A stretch of 64,000 nt of DNA, taken from Triglochin maritima. Taxonomy: Eukaryota > Streptophyta > Magnoliopsida > Alismatales > Juncaginaceae. The DNA is taken from positions 16,448,001 through 16,512,000 of the forward strand of contig OY821788.1 in assembly GCA_963682175.1 (NCBI GenBank), written 5' to 3'. Shown one piece after another: positions 11,066 to 22,288 of the stretch (position 1 is the stretch's first letter; each line of letters opens with the position of its first letter). The translations under genes were made by a program, and so were the position numbers. Under the pieces are notes generated by a model, which worked only from the letters and a program-made list of their open reading frames with translations, ran no database searches and was not told where the DNA came from.

Positions 11066-12161
11066 GGCAACAAGAGCATATGCAACTACAAGTCATGTTT
11101 CCTCTATTAATTCCATCCATATCCTCACCTTATCATTCCCCATAAAATAGGTTCACTAATCTAAGCATAAGCTAAGCTTCATTCAAGAGCATTAGCATAT
11201 CAAAGACAAGAGTGAAATCCCATTAGATTGTTATGGAAATCATGTAAGGTTCAAGGGATTAAGATAACACACACCTAATACATCACATGATCATAGCACA
11301 TATTTCTCTACCCCCCAAATGGGGATGCAACTACTCACTCATATTTAAACTACATCCAACATTAACAAAATGAAACATTCTATTGAAATGAAATTAAACT
11401 AAGCAAGCAAGCAATATTAAAGAAGCTAAATGAAAAGAAATCAAACTGAAGAAGCATGAAAGTATTAAAAGACAATATTAAATGAAACTACGAAAAAATT
11501 ATTTTATTAAAATGACTCACATGGAAGGCAACACTCTTCTCCACCTTGAGTTTTGCTTAAAAGCTTACTCCAAGTAGAGAGAATGCTACCAAGCAATTGG
11601 TAGAATACAATAGAGGAGGAGGAGTTCTATTTATAGCAATAGAAAAAGGTAATCAGGGACAATCCCTCGGTATGGGACTAAACGCATACCATAAATGGAC
11701 TAAATACATACTAATACAACACCCAGCCAATTCTTATCGGGTTTGGATCCAAATGGACCGCCAATTGGCGGTCTTGGACCGCTAACTGGCAGTCTATAAG
11801 TGTTGGATCGAGTCTGAATTTTGGTGGCTCGGTTCTGGATTGATTTCTTGGTGTTTGATAAACCAATGTGGTTGTTTATGGTTGGTCCCAGATTTAATTG
11901 CCAAAATACTCCTCATGATGGTGTGGAGTTTCCTGATTTGCTCATTCGTCCTTTAGGCTTTCATCCGGGTCCTTCCCTCTTGCATCTCAGTCCCCAGGTC
12001 TTGCAACTCAGTCATTTTCCTTGCTTTTGAGTCCTTTTGGTGCCTCTTCTCCTCAAGTTGCTTATTCCTGAAACTTAAACATAAAACTCATTACGTAGCA
12101 TTGTTTAGGAGAAAGATGATGGATATAAGACACAAATGTATGCATGAAATGATGTCAATCA
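11066..12161 (-). repeat. R2 3' LTR, truncated by R1
   Basis: A second minus-strand Athila LTR. Its U3 edge is at 12161 (reverse complement of TGATTGACATC), and its U5 side stops at 11066 where R1 begins; the sequence there matches the middle of an LTR. R1 therefore appears to have inserted into R2. The palindrome occurs as GGACCGCCAATTGGCGGTCT near 11755-11774 with a second degenerate copy just after. R2's missing LTR part should lie left of the window, beyond R1. Confidence 0.8.
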
Positions 12162-12287
12162 AATACCCCCACACCTAACTTTTGCTAGTCCTGAGAAAAA
12201 CAAAGATAGGGAAATTTGGAAGAAATGAAAGCATACGAAAAACAAGAAATCCTTACTCACTTTCGTAGGAATCACGGTTGTACTTAG
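12162..12287 (-). mobile_element. R2 internal 3' end, PPT side (split by copia element C)
   Basis: Minus-strand PPT AAGTTAGGTGTGGGGGTATT adjoins the R2 LTR. The sequence matches the last ~125 bases of the A and B 3' UTRs. It stops at the CTTAG target duplication (12283-12287) and resumes at 21833 after element C. Confidence 0.85.
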
Positions 12288-14411
12288 TGAAGGGAATGTG
12301 TTCTAAAAGTTTTACTTTTAAAAATCAATTATTATGAATTGAATGAGAAATCATTTTGTTCCTTGTTTATGTTATTCGTCTTTTAGAAGTGTTAAGGAAG
12401 AGGCTCTTGGTCCTTAACCGTAGAGCTTTAAAAGATATTGGTTTACATAAAACAAAAGATATTCGCTATCATGGTAATTAACATGGGACATTAATTACCG
12501 AGTTAAGATTGTCGTGTTGGTCATAGATCATTGTAGCTCTACAAGTGAGTGACGACACGGGTATGCAAAAGAGGAAAATATTACTTTTTTATACTGAATA
12601 GACCTAATAAGTAAAATATTATAGAAATGTGTTTATGTGTCATTAATATTTTACTGTGTCTTTGGTCCTTTGATATGAGACTTATATCCGATCGCTTAAG
12701 GAGTTCTTAATTAGACTAGTGTCTTGAGCTATCGATGAGAGTTGTGTAAAGGCATTAGTTGGTTAAGTATAACTTTCGTTGGAGAAGATAGTTAGTCAAA
12801 AGATTATCATTGCCCCTCTAAATTGAGTGATGACATTAGTGGGCCCCTTGATAAAGCAAAGTTATAATGTGCACAATGTGATTTGAGTTAAGTCACATAT
12901 TTATAACTAGCTTAAAGAGATCAAGAAATGAATACTAATACAAAGATGACACAATACTACTTTGTGTGTATTCTTAATATCATGAGGCAAGGGACGGACA
13001 CGAGTGGTGCACTCCATCACTAAATGGATCGGGTTTTGGTTCGAGTGGAATTAAGACATCTAACTAATTGGGAGCTATAATGTGTAGCTAGATACCGCTT
13101 ATAGCTTGTGATATTAAGCTCTTAATATCACTGCCAACTTAGTTTAGATCCTCCCATAGGTCACACCGCAAAAACCGTGAAACAAGAAGCTTGATTTTTG
13201 GTTCATATGATGTGTCGGGTTTCTTATAGAAAATATGACACATGTGGTGAACAAGTAAAATCAATTATGTTGTATATAAGCATAATTAGAATCATGATAA
13301 ATTCATATGATATGCATATATTATGGGCTGCAATAATTTATTGTTGCATAGGATAATATATTGCATAAGTTGTGAATTTGCTAAAAACCCCTAAAGTTCA
13401 AATTTTGTTGGAAATAAATCCAAAATTTGAAAAAGGCAAAATCGGGTAAACGTTCGGTAATCCGTTGAGGTTCGGTCGACCGAAGGATCTGTGGATCGGT
13501 CAACCGAACATGGAACGGATAGTCATATTTGATTGACCGAACTTGACCAAAGTGCCTGGAACTTTGGTACGGTGTACCGAACCAAAATCGGTCGACCGAA
13601 CAATGTTAAGTTCTGATATTTTCGGTTAACCGAATGACACTCGGTCTTAGACGAGAATTCGTCTGATCGGTTAAGGAGAATTTTTGCCTTTAAGAATCGG
13701 TCCTCCGTCTAGTACTCGGTCAACCAATCGTGACAAATTCGGTTAACCGAGTAGGACTCGGTAAACCGAACAGCGGTCGATTTTCTGCCTTTGATTATTA
13801 AGAGATTAATTTGATTGATGGTTGGATTAGCTCCAAACTTGGTCAAACGTTTTGTGGGTGCATGTAATACATTAAGGAATTAATTTATGAGAGAAAATGT
13901 AAAGAAAAACGTGGCTAAAGAATAGCCATGATTAAGAGTAAGATTGGAACCTATAAATAGGTCCTTATTCTCCCTAATTGGGTTACACAATTCAATAATT
14001 ATTTTCTCTCTTAATTCACCACAAAAACCCACGAAAATTCTCTTAGTTTTCTAAGTCTTTGGAAGGAGAAATCTCAGAGGCTAAGGAAGCGGTTTGTAGC
14101 TAGATTCTAAGCTTGTTTGGAGATTGATTGGCTAGCTCCTTTCTCTCCAACCTTGTTTAGGGTTCGGTGAACACTCGGAGGCATCCGGCGCGGCGAGAAG
14201 CATCCCCAACGTCTCTGAATCTTCAAGAAGTTTTTGAGAACTTCTAGGTATGAATTTCGGAGCCCTTGTTTGTTTTAATAGAGTTTTGAAACTAGATGTT
14301 AAAACAAACCGATGCATGCATGAAATAAATCAAAGAAAAATTGTAATTGATCCTTATTATACATAAAAATTCCGAAAATATATATGTATAATTAAACATG
14401 AAATTCTACAG
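12288..14411 (+). repeat. C 5' LTR
   Basis: TGAAGGGAATG... to ...TTCTACA. U3 holds a cluster of TTCGGTYRACCGAA-type palindromes (13448-13777). TATAAATA is at 13952-13959. Short minus-strand ORFs in the LTR show no recognisable family. Confidence 0.92.
13448..13777. promoter_or_regulatory. Palindrome cluster in C U3 (consensus TTCGGTYRACCGAA)
   Basis: About ten perfect or near copies in 330 bp, 175-500 bp upstream of the TATA box. Perfect 14-mers are TTCGGTCGACCGAA (13471-13484) and TTCGGTTAACCGAA (13621-13634). Others lie near 13495-13508, 13534-13542, 13570-13579, 13588-13599, 13714-13726, 13739-13752 and 13757-13771. The cluster is duplicated in the 3' LTR at about 20868-21190. Density and symmetry suggest dimeric DNA-binding sites; that is inference. 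Confidence 0.7.
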
Positions 14412-14412
14412 T

Positions 14413-14424
14413 GGTATCAGAGCT
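14413..14424 (+). promoter_or_regulatory. C primer-binding site, initiator tRNA-Met type
   Basis: TGGTATCAGAGC starts one base after the LTR terminus. It is complementary to the 3' end of plant initiator tRNA-Met, the usual primer of Ty1/copia elements. Confidence 0.92.
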
Positions 14425-15912
14425 TAGGGTTCAATTTTCTCATGATTTATGGCTGTAAACAAATCTAGTTTACCATCTAGGATTTAAACAATTCGTTTTA
14501 CCGGTTTTTCGGTCTTTAAATGTTTGTTGAAATAATTCTCTATAATAATTCGTTTTAAATGTTTTGAATGTTTAAAACATGACATATAATTATTAGAATT
14601 ATGATTTAGACAAAAGTCTAACTTGCAATAATTTCGTTTTAAGTATAAACGATTATTTTGTAAGAGAATCAACAAAACCGAAAAACTGCGATTCATCTTT
14701 CCATTGGAAATTGGATGGACAGCGGTTCATAATTAATTTGTGAACTATGGATGTATGAAAAATGTTTTTAATGGATTTCAAAATATTTTTCAAAGAATTG
14801 TTGAGAATTCTGGATGATTGATAAATTAGATTCTGTAGTTTATAGCAATTGCGTGCATGGATGCTTGAGTTGCTTTGCAGGATTGTGAGTTTATATGTTC
14901 CAAATCAGACACTACAAATGTATGTAATTATTATTATACAGGGGCTTATGTATGTAAAAGCCATATTCTCTATTTTCTATCTTTAGAATTGCATTTGCAT
15001 GAGAGAGGTTTTTACATAGGACTTGCACTAGTTTGTTTTTATCGAATGTGAGGAGCATGTTTATTTTTCTGTAAAATCTACATCTCCGGTGCAAGAGGAA
15101 GTCGCCGAATAGCACATTGATCGAGGATCGAGGATCAGGGATCGAAGATCAAGGATCAAAGGAAACATATAAACTCACGCGATATGGATTGTGTGAATGT
15201 TTAATTTCTGTTTTTATAATTTCTGCTATGCATGTGATGAATGGTGAATGTTAGGATGTGTATAAAATTTTAATATGCATGATAAACTAAAATTCAAAAT
15301 CACATGTTGATAAATGAAATTGTCCAACAAAAATTAAGATTAATTTTTCCTTCTTATTTCATCCACTAGCAGCCATTGATCGAGGGATACTCTGCTCGCC
15401 CTTAGCGGGAGATAGCTCCCTCTATCTTTGGGAATAGTGGGAGATATAAAGGTTGTCTGTTGTTGTGCCACAATTAAATATATGAGGTGTGTTTCACCCT
15501 AGTGAACCCCAAGTATGTTTAGTTGTGAATACAATAGATAAACGTATCTCGTATCAAATGAAAATAAGTTTTCTTAACATTACCTAGAGCCCTCGCTCGG
15601 TTTTGGGAAAAAGTTTTTCTTATGAGGATAGGTCGTATTCCCTCATAATTAAAACGACAAGAATCACAAGAGTTTGAAGATGCTAATATTGCTAAAATTC
15701 AAAAAGGTTGTGATTAGAAAATGTTTTTCTTACCTTGATGGTGTAATGTATTCGATAGCCCTTAGCTAGTCTATATTACAATTGATGGGATCTTGGATTA
15801 CTGCATTTACGGGCAAGATTTTATTTGCAGTATTTACATCATATTCGATATATATATGTATGTATTAAAACATAAAATTGGCATTAAAACCTATATAATT
15901 TATTTTGTAGAA
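14425..15912 (+). other. C untranslated leader (about 1.5 kb)
   Basis: AT-rich region between the primer site and gag. It includes a short GATCGAGGATC-type direct repeat around 15120-15155. The minus-strand ORFs at 14484-14696 and 14912-15115 are low-complexity and I do not support them. Confidence 0.6.
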
Positions 15913-16884
15913 ATGTCAAATATCCAACCAATTGTGCGATCTATGATCGAAAAGAACCCTTTGCAAAATGATGGCTCAAACTTCATGAAATGGCAACTCA
16001 ATCTTAATATCGTGTTGAGGTTTGAAAAACTATCTCATATTTTGGATGGTGAAATCCCAAAATTAAATGAGAAGGCAACCGATAAAGAGAAAGAGGCGAT
16101 AGCCAAGTGGGAAGACCAAGAGAACCAAGTTCACGGTCTTATACTAGCATCCATGGGTGACTCACTTCAAGCGAAATACTTGGATTCAAAACCCAAGAAG
16201 ACCATGGAGGCTCTAACCAAGATGTTCATGGATAATGCCCGAAAGGAGCGCTATAAGACCACCATCGCACTCACAAGGTGCCATATGGCGAAGGGAACAT
16301 CGGTATCCATGCATTTTCTCACGATGCAAGGATACCTTGAGAAGTTGTCGAAGCTCTCTTCTCCAATGCCAGTGGACATTGCCGAAGATCTAATTCTTGG
16401 CTCTCTAGCCCCGTCCTTTAAGGATTTTGTGATGCACTATGATGTGCATGAAAAAGGGGTGAGTCTTGAGGAGCTTCACAACGCTCTCAAAACGGCTGAA
16501 GTTGATATGGGCAAGAGTAGGGACCATGAGGTCCTTGCTATCCATAAGAAGAGCAAAAAGATCAACAAAGGTAAAGGCAAATTTACCAAAGATACGTTAA
16601 TCAAGAGCAAGGGAGTAGGAGGTGCTCATGAGAGTGCCTCAAGGGGGAAATCTTTCAAATCTCCAACTCCCAACACGGAGTGCTTTCACTGCGGTGAAAA
16701 AGGACACATCCGACCTAATTGCCCCAAGTACAAGGAAGACCTTGAAAATGGGATGATTGAACGTAGGCGCCCGAGAAACGCCGTAGGTATGTTTGTTATT
16801 GAGATAAATTTAATCCCCTCTATCCTTGATTTGGTAATGGTTACCGGATCTTGTGCTCACATAATTTTGATGTGCAGCTATTGA
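15913..16884 (+). CDS. gag: C Gag polyprotein (323 aa), open and intact-looking
   Basis: Copia-type Gag that would form the cytoplasmic virus-like particle. The start at 15913 (MSNIQPIV) is preferred to the first in-frame ATG at 15793 because the extra 40 residues are hydrophobic leader translation and copia Gag usually begins just before the GSNFMKW region. A UBN2/Retrotran_gag-like body is followed by a basic linker and a zinc knuckle at residues 257-270 (CFHCGEKGHIRPNC, CX2CX4HX4C). The frame then runs into the protease and ends 14 codons after the active-site position. There the usual aspartate of DTGS is valine (GTT, 16840-16842). It is the only undamaged ORF in the element. Confidence 0.85.
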   Translation: MSNIQPIVRSMIEKNPLQNDGSNFMKWQLNLNIVLRFEKLSHILDGEIPKLNEKATDKEKEAIAKWEDQENQVHGLILASMGDSLQAKYLDSKPKKTMEALTKMFMDNARKERYKTTIALTRCHMAKGTSVSMHFLTMQGYLEKLSKLSSPMPVDIAEDLILGSLAPSFKDFVMHYDVHEKGVSLEELHNALKTAEVDMGKSRDHEVLAIHKKSKKINKGKGKFTKDTLIKSKGVGGAHESASRGKSFKSPTPNTECFHCGEKGHIRPNCPKYKEDLENGMIERRRPRNAVGMFVIEINLIPSILDLVMVTGSCAHIILMCSY

Positions 16885-19460
16885 AGGATAGGAAGGAACT
16901 CGTTGGGAACGAGATGATATTGAAGATTGGAAATAGTACAAGCATCGCTGCGATTGTACAAGATTCTATGGAACTTCAATAGTCTAGTGATTTAAATTTA
17001 TGCTTTGTAGAATGTTTGTTATGTACCTTCGATTAGCAAGAATTATTCTGTATCAAGTTTTGGATATGGATAAATTTTAATAAATATTTTAATTCTTGCT
17101 TGTCTATATCGAAGAATGGAATTTTCTATGCAAATACATTCATATAGAATGTTTTCTATTTGCTTGAAATAAATAATAAACAAACTCAAACAAACAATAA
17201 CAAAAGAGAAACTAAGATAACTCACGTGAATGATACAATCTTGTAGCACTATCGGGTTGGTCAAATAAATGACCAAGAGACCTTTCAAGAAGAAAGGAAC
17301 GAAAACGAATAACTAATTGGATATGATACATTCTAATGTATGTGGTCCGATAAGTACAAGTGCAAGAGACGGTTTAAAGTACTTCATTTTGTTCACGGAC
17401 AACTATAGTCATTATGACTGTACTTGTCTAATGGGAAGCATAAGTGAATTCTTTGACAAGTTCAAGGAATTCGAGGATGAAGTAATGAACCGACTCAACA
17501 AGAATATCGAGTCTCTATGAACGGTTCGTAGGGGTGAGTGCTTAGGATACCTAATTTGACTCATTCCTAAAGTAGGAACATGATATTGCTCGACATGGTT
17601 CGATCAATAATAAGTCAATTTAAATTGCCGATTTACTTTTGGAATTATGCACTACAAATAATGACAAACTCACTAAATAATGTTCCATCCAAATCCGTGG
17701 AGAAAATGGTTTATGAGCTATGGAGTTGAAAGACACCTAAGCTCAACTTTCTCAAGATTTGGGGTTGTGAGGTCTACGTCGAGAAATTGATGTCGACCAA
17801 ACTTCAACCAAAAACGGATTAAGTGCTTCTTGATAGGTTATCCTCATGTGACAAGAGGATACTACTTTTTCATATCACCTCCAATCGAAAGATTGTAAAG
17901 AGGGATATGGTGTTTCTAGAATTTCTGGAAAAGATAGAAAAGTAGTGGGAGTAGAGTTAAGCTTGAGGAAACTCAAGATACTCTACAAGATCATGATGTG
18001 AATGTTGCATTCAAAATCATGAAGGCCCAACCGAGATTCATTTGGTTAGTGGGAGCGTGAGCGAGAGATCATCACAAGAAATTGTGAGAGAATCTCAATC
18101 ATCCCCACCCGAGTGTACGTTCAAGAGTTGAACATGAACCTATTCCTCAAGAAATTGTGGAAGAAGTTCGAGAGACGCGAGAAGAACCAAAAGAATTGAG
18201 AAGGTCGACGAGGTAAAGGAAGAAACCCAATAAGTATGTGGGACTTCATGAGATCATGGTACTAGATACCAAAGATCCCTCGACCTTCCAAGAAGCAATG
18301 GTAAGGGAAGACTCCAAACTATGGCTTAAGGCCATAAAATCCGAAATAAAATCCATGTATGATAATTGAGTGTATAACTTGATTTGCCTTCCTCAAGAGA
18401 AAATGTCATTTAGTATAAATGAACTTTTAGGAGGAAGATGGACAGGGATAGTAACTTGACAACCTACAAAGCAAGGCTTCTAGCAAAAGGTCATACTCGA
18501 ATTCAAGAAATTGACTTTGATGAAACTTTTGAGAAGTTGCCATGATAAAATCTATTCGGATTATGCTCGCTATTTCCACATTTCATAATTATGAGATATG
18601 GAAGATGGATATCAAAATGGCGTTCCTTAACAAGAACTTGGAGGAGGATATGTACATAGTACAACCTCAAGGTTTTGATGATCCAAAGAATAGCGAGAAG
18701 ATATGCAAGTTTCGAGAATCCATTTCTGGATTGAAGCAAGCATAAAGGAGTTGGAAAAAACGCTTTGACGAAGAGGTGAAGAAGATTTACTTCATTCAAA
18801 GTAAAGGAGTACCTTGTATATACAAGGAGATTAGTGGGAGCCATGTAGTACTTCTGATCTTATATGTCGATGACATATTGCTCATGAGCAATCATATACC
18901 TTTGCATTAGCAAACGAGAAATTTCGTTGAAATCAGTGTATTCAATGAAAGGAAAAAGGATGAGGCTCAACACATCTTGAGAATCAAGATACATTGAGAT
19001 ACATCCCGGAGACTCATTGGCTTCAGTCAACGTGCATACATTGACAAGGTCTTTGGAAATGTTCAGGGTGAACAATTCCGATATGGACAATATGCCAATA
19101 AGTATGAGTAGAAATGTGCAACTCAAGAAGTCTCAATGTGCTAAATCACACAAAGACTTGGGGTACATGAAGGTATCCCTTATGCTTCGGCAAAAGGAAG
19201 GACCATGCTTTAAACGTGACAAGAGGTCACAAATCCAACGCAGGTCCTAATCATAGGATTGCGGTCAAGAATATTCTGAAGTACCTTAACCGGACTAAAG
19301 ATAAGGTTCTTGTTTATGGAAGACAAAGGAGAAAATAGCCGAGGGCTGTTTTGATGCAATTCTTATAGGAATTCTAGACAATAAGAGTTTGGAGTGATGA
19401 TGCGTCATCATTATCGAAGGTGGAGGTATGAGCTAGTGTAGTTAGGAGTAATATCACTAC
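16840..19460 (+). pseudogene. pol: C pol remnant: protease, integrase, RT, RNase H
   Basis: The order protease-integrase-RT-RNase H identifies Ty1/copia. Protease has VTGSCAHI with the catalytic aspartate lost. A GAG-pre-integrase segment (about 16990-17300) is full of stops. The integrase core start (17317-17520) reads IHSNVCGP, with asparagine where the first catalytic aspartate is expected. RT (about 18540-18900) keeps MDIKMAFLNKNLEEDMY and YVDDILL (YVDD at 18863-18874), but the frame breaks on both sides. RNase H remnants lie near 19240-19460. The many stops and shifts exceed what ~1.7% LTR divergence would predict. Confidence 0.8.
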
Positions 19461-19690
19461 AGCTAACTCAACCACCAACGAAAGACAAAATAAATAAATA
19501 AATAGGTGGACACAACAGTGGCACAACTGATCCATTCAACAAACCTTCATACCAAGCTAAGAGATGAAATATATATTTCGAGTCCATGGATCCGAGGGTC
19601 CATGTGGATTGGCTTGATAGGTGATTTGGGAAGGTTACCCTAGTTATTGATGTTTTATGCATTGAGAATGTATGTGAAAGAAAACTTTGA

Positions 19691-19705
19691 TAACAAGTGG
19701 GAGAT
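19691..19705 (+). promoter_or_regulatory. C polypurine tract
   Basis: TAACAAGTGGGAGAT lies directly before the 3' LTR. AAGTGGGAGA is a typical copia PPT. Confidence 0.8.
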
Positions 19706-21827
19706 TGAAGGGAATGTGTTCTAAAAGTTTACTTTTAAATGTCAATTATTATGAATTGAATGAGAAATCATTTTGTTCCTTGTTTATGTTATTCGTCTTT
19801 TAGAAGTGTTAAGGAAGAGGCTCTTGGTCCTTAACCGTAGAGCTCTAAAAGATATTGGTTTACATAAAACAAAAGATATTCGCAATCATGGTAATTAACA
19901 TGGGACATTAATTACCGAGTTAAGATTTTCGTGTTGGTCATAGATCATTGTAGCTCTACAAGTGAGTGACGACACAGGTATGCAAAAGAGGAAAATATTA
20001 CTTTTGTATACTGAATAGACCTAATAAGTAAAATATTATAGAAATGTGTTTATGTGTCATTAATATTTTACTGTGTCTTTGGTCCTTTGATATGAGACTT
20101 ATATCCGATCGCTTAAGGAGTTCTTAATTAGACTAGTGTCTTGAGTTATCGATGAGAGTAGTGTAAAGGCATTAGTTGGTTAAGTATAACTTTCGTTGGA
20201 GAAGATAGTTAGTCAAAAGATTATCATTGCCCCTCTTAATTGAGTGATGATATTAGTGGGCCCCTTGATAAAGCAAAGTTATAATGTGCACAATGTGATT
20301 TGAGTTAAGTCACATATTTATAACTAGCTTAAAGAGATCAAGAAATGAATACTAATACAAAGATGACACAATACTACTTTGTGTGTATTCTTAATATCAT
20401 GAGGCAAGGGACGGACACGAGTGGTGCACTCCATCACTAAATGGATCGGATTTTGGTTCGAGTGGAATTAAGACATCTAACTAATTGGGAGCTATAATGT
20501 GTAGCTAGATACCGCTTATAGCTTGTGATATTAAGCTCTTAATATCACTGCCAACTTAGTTTAGATCCTCCCATAGGTCACACCGCAAAAACCGTGAAAC
20601 AAGAAGCTTGATTTTTGGTTCATATGATGTGTCGGGTTTCTTATAGAAAATATGACACATGTGGTGACCAAGTAAAATCAATTATGTTGTATATAAGCAT
20701 AATTAGAATCATGATAAATTCATATGAGATGCATATGTTATGGGGTGCAATAATTTATTGTTGCATAGGATAATATATTGCATAAGTTGTGAATTTGCTA
20801 AAAACCCCTAAAGTTCAAATTTTGTTGGAAATAAATCCAAAATTTGAAAAAGGCAAAATCGGGTAAACGTTCGGTAATCCGTTGAGGTTCGGTCAACCGA
20901 AGGATCTGTGGATCGGTCAACCGAACATGGAACGGATAGTCATATTTGATTGACCGAACTTGATCAAAGTGCCTGGAACTTTGGTACGGTGTACCGAACC
21001 AAAATCGGTCGACCGAACAATGTTAAGTTCCGATATTTTCGGTTAACCGAATGGCACTCGGTCTTAGACGAGAATTCGTCCGATCGGTTAAGGAGAATTT
21101 TTGCCTTTAAGAATCGGTCATCCGTCTAGTACTCGGTCAACCAATAATGACAAATTCGGTTAACCGAGTGGGACTCGGTAAACCGAACAGCGGTCGATTT
21201 TCTGCCTTTGATTATTAAGAGATTAATTTGATTGATGGTTGGATTAGCTCCAAACTTGGTCAAACGTTTTGTGGGTGCATGTAATACATTAAGGAATTAA
21301 TTTATGAGAAAAAATGTAAAGAAAAACGTGGCTAAAGAATAGCCATGATTAAGAGTAAGATTGGAACCTATAAATAGGTCCTTATTCTCCATAATTGGGT
21401 TACACAATTCAATAATTATTTTCTCTCTTAATTCACCACAAAAACCCACGAAAATTCTCTTAGTTTTCTAAGTCTTTGGAAGGAGAAATCTCAGAGGCTA
21501 AGGAAGGGGTTTGTAGCTAGATTCTAAGCTTGTTTGGAGATCGATTGGCTAGCTCCTTTCTCTCCAACCTTGTTTAGGGTTTCGGTGAACACTCGGAGGC
21601 ATTCGGCGCGGCGAGAAGCATCCCCAACGTCTCCGAATCTTCAAGAAGTTTTTGAGAACTTCTAGGTATGAATTTCGGAGCCCTTGTTTGTTTTAATAGA
21701 GTTTTGAAACTAGATGTTAAAACAAACCGATGCATGCATGAAATAAATCAAAGAAAATTGTAATTGATCCTTATTATACATAAAAATTCCAAAAATATAT
21801 ATGTATAATTAAACATGAAATTCTACA
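19706..21827 (+). repeat. C 3' LTR
   Basis: 2122-bp partner of 12288-14411, with the same palindrome cluster. Several differences between the copies are CpG-type transitions within the palindromes; for example the first perfect site reads TTCGGTCAACCGAA here. It is followed by CTTAG (21828-21832). Confidence 0.92.
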
Positions 21828-21832
21828 CTTAG

Positions 21833-22288
21833 CACGTACAACAAGCCGTTAAACCTCCTTGTCGCCGAGGGTGGTGTCTCCTGAGGGTTTTCAACGGATA
21901 TACCCACAAAATCCAAAATTTACGCATTATTCAATCTAGACACTCGACTCGATGGACTCATTTTTGTCGATCATTGGATACGGTAATTCTTTTTATGATT
22001 ACTGTATCCAATGATTGACAAAAATGGGTCCATCGAGTCGAATTGCTAGGTTTAATAATGCATCAATGTTCGGATTTTCTGGGTATACCCGCTGAAAACC
22101 CTCAGGAGACAACAGTCCTCCTCCTTGGCGACAGGGAGGTTTAACGGCTTGTTGCATGTGCTAAGTGCAACCATGATTTCTATGAAAGTGAGTTAAGATT
22201 ACCCAGTTTTTCGTTTGTTTTTCCGTTCTTTCATTTTTCTCTTTCTTTGTTTTGCTCGAGACTATCAAAAACTAGGTGTAGGGGTATT
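21833..22288. repeat. Head-to-head junction of two Athila 3' ends (inverted repeat)
   Basis: 21833 to about 21985 is the continuation of R2's 3' end on the minus strand. About 21996-22288 is the same 3'-terminal region on the plus strand and leads into LTR D. The two arms meet at a ~10-base centre near 21985-21995, with GGATACGGTAAT on one side and ATTACTGTATCC on the other. Each arm contains the ACCTCCTTG-type hairpin. The centre could be a double-strand-break join or the remains of two oppositely oriented elements. Confidence 0.75.
22120..22139 (+). promoter_or_regulatory. D copy of the 3'-terminal hairpin
   Basis: CCTCCTTG-GCGA-CAGGGAGG. The stem is kept with one wobble pair and a GNRA-type loop. 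It is followed by a GTTGCAT/GTGCAAC stem. Confidence 0.6.

Larger units (their letters stand above)
12288..21827 (+). mobile_element. Element C: Ty1/copia retrotransposon, gag open, pol dead
   Basis: 9540-bp element flanked by perfect CTTAG duplications (12283-12287 and 21828-21832). LTRs are 12288-14411 (2124 bp) and 19706-21827 (2122 bp). It has an initiator-Met primer site, an open gag and a PPT. Pol order is protease-integrase-RT-RNase H, as in Ty1/copia, but it is full of stops, frameshifts and losses. I count about 36 LTR differences (~1.7%). The lineage within copia is uncertain. Confidence 0.92.
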
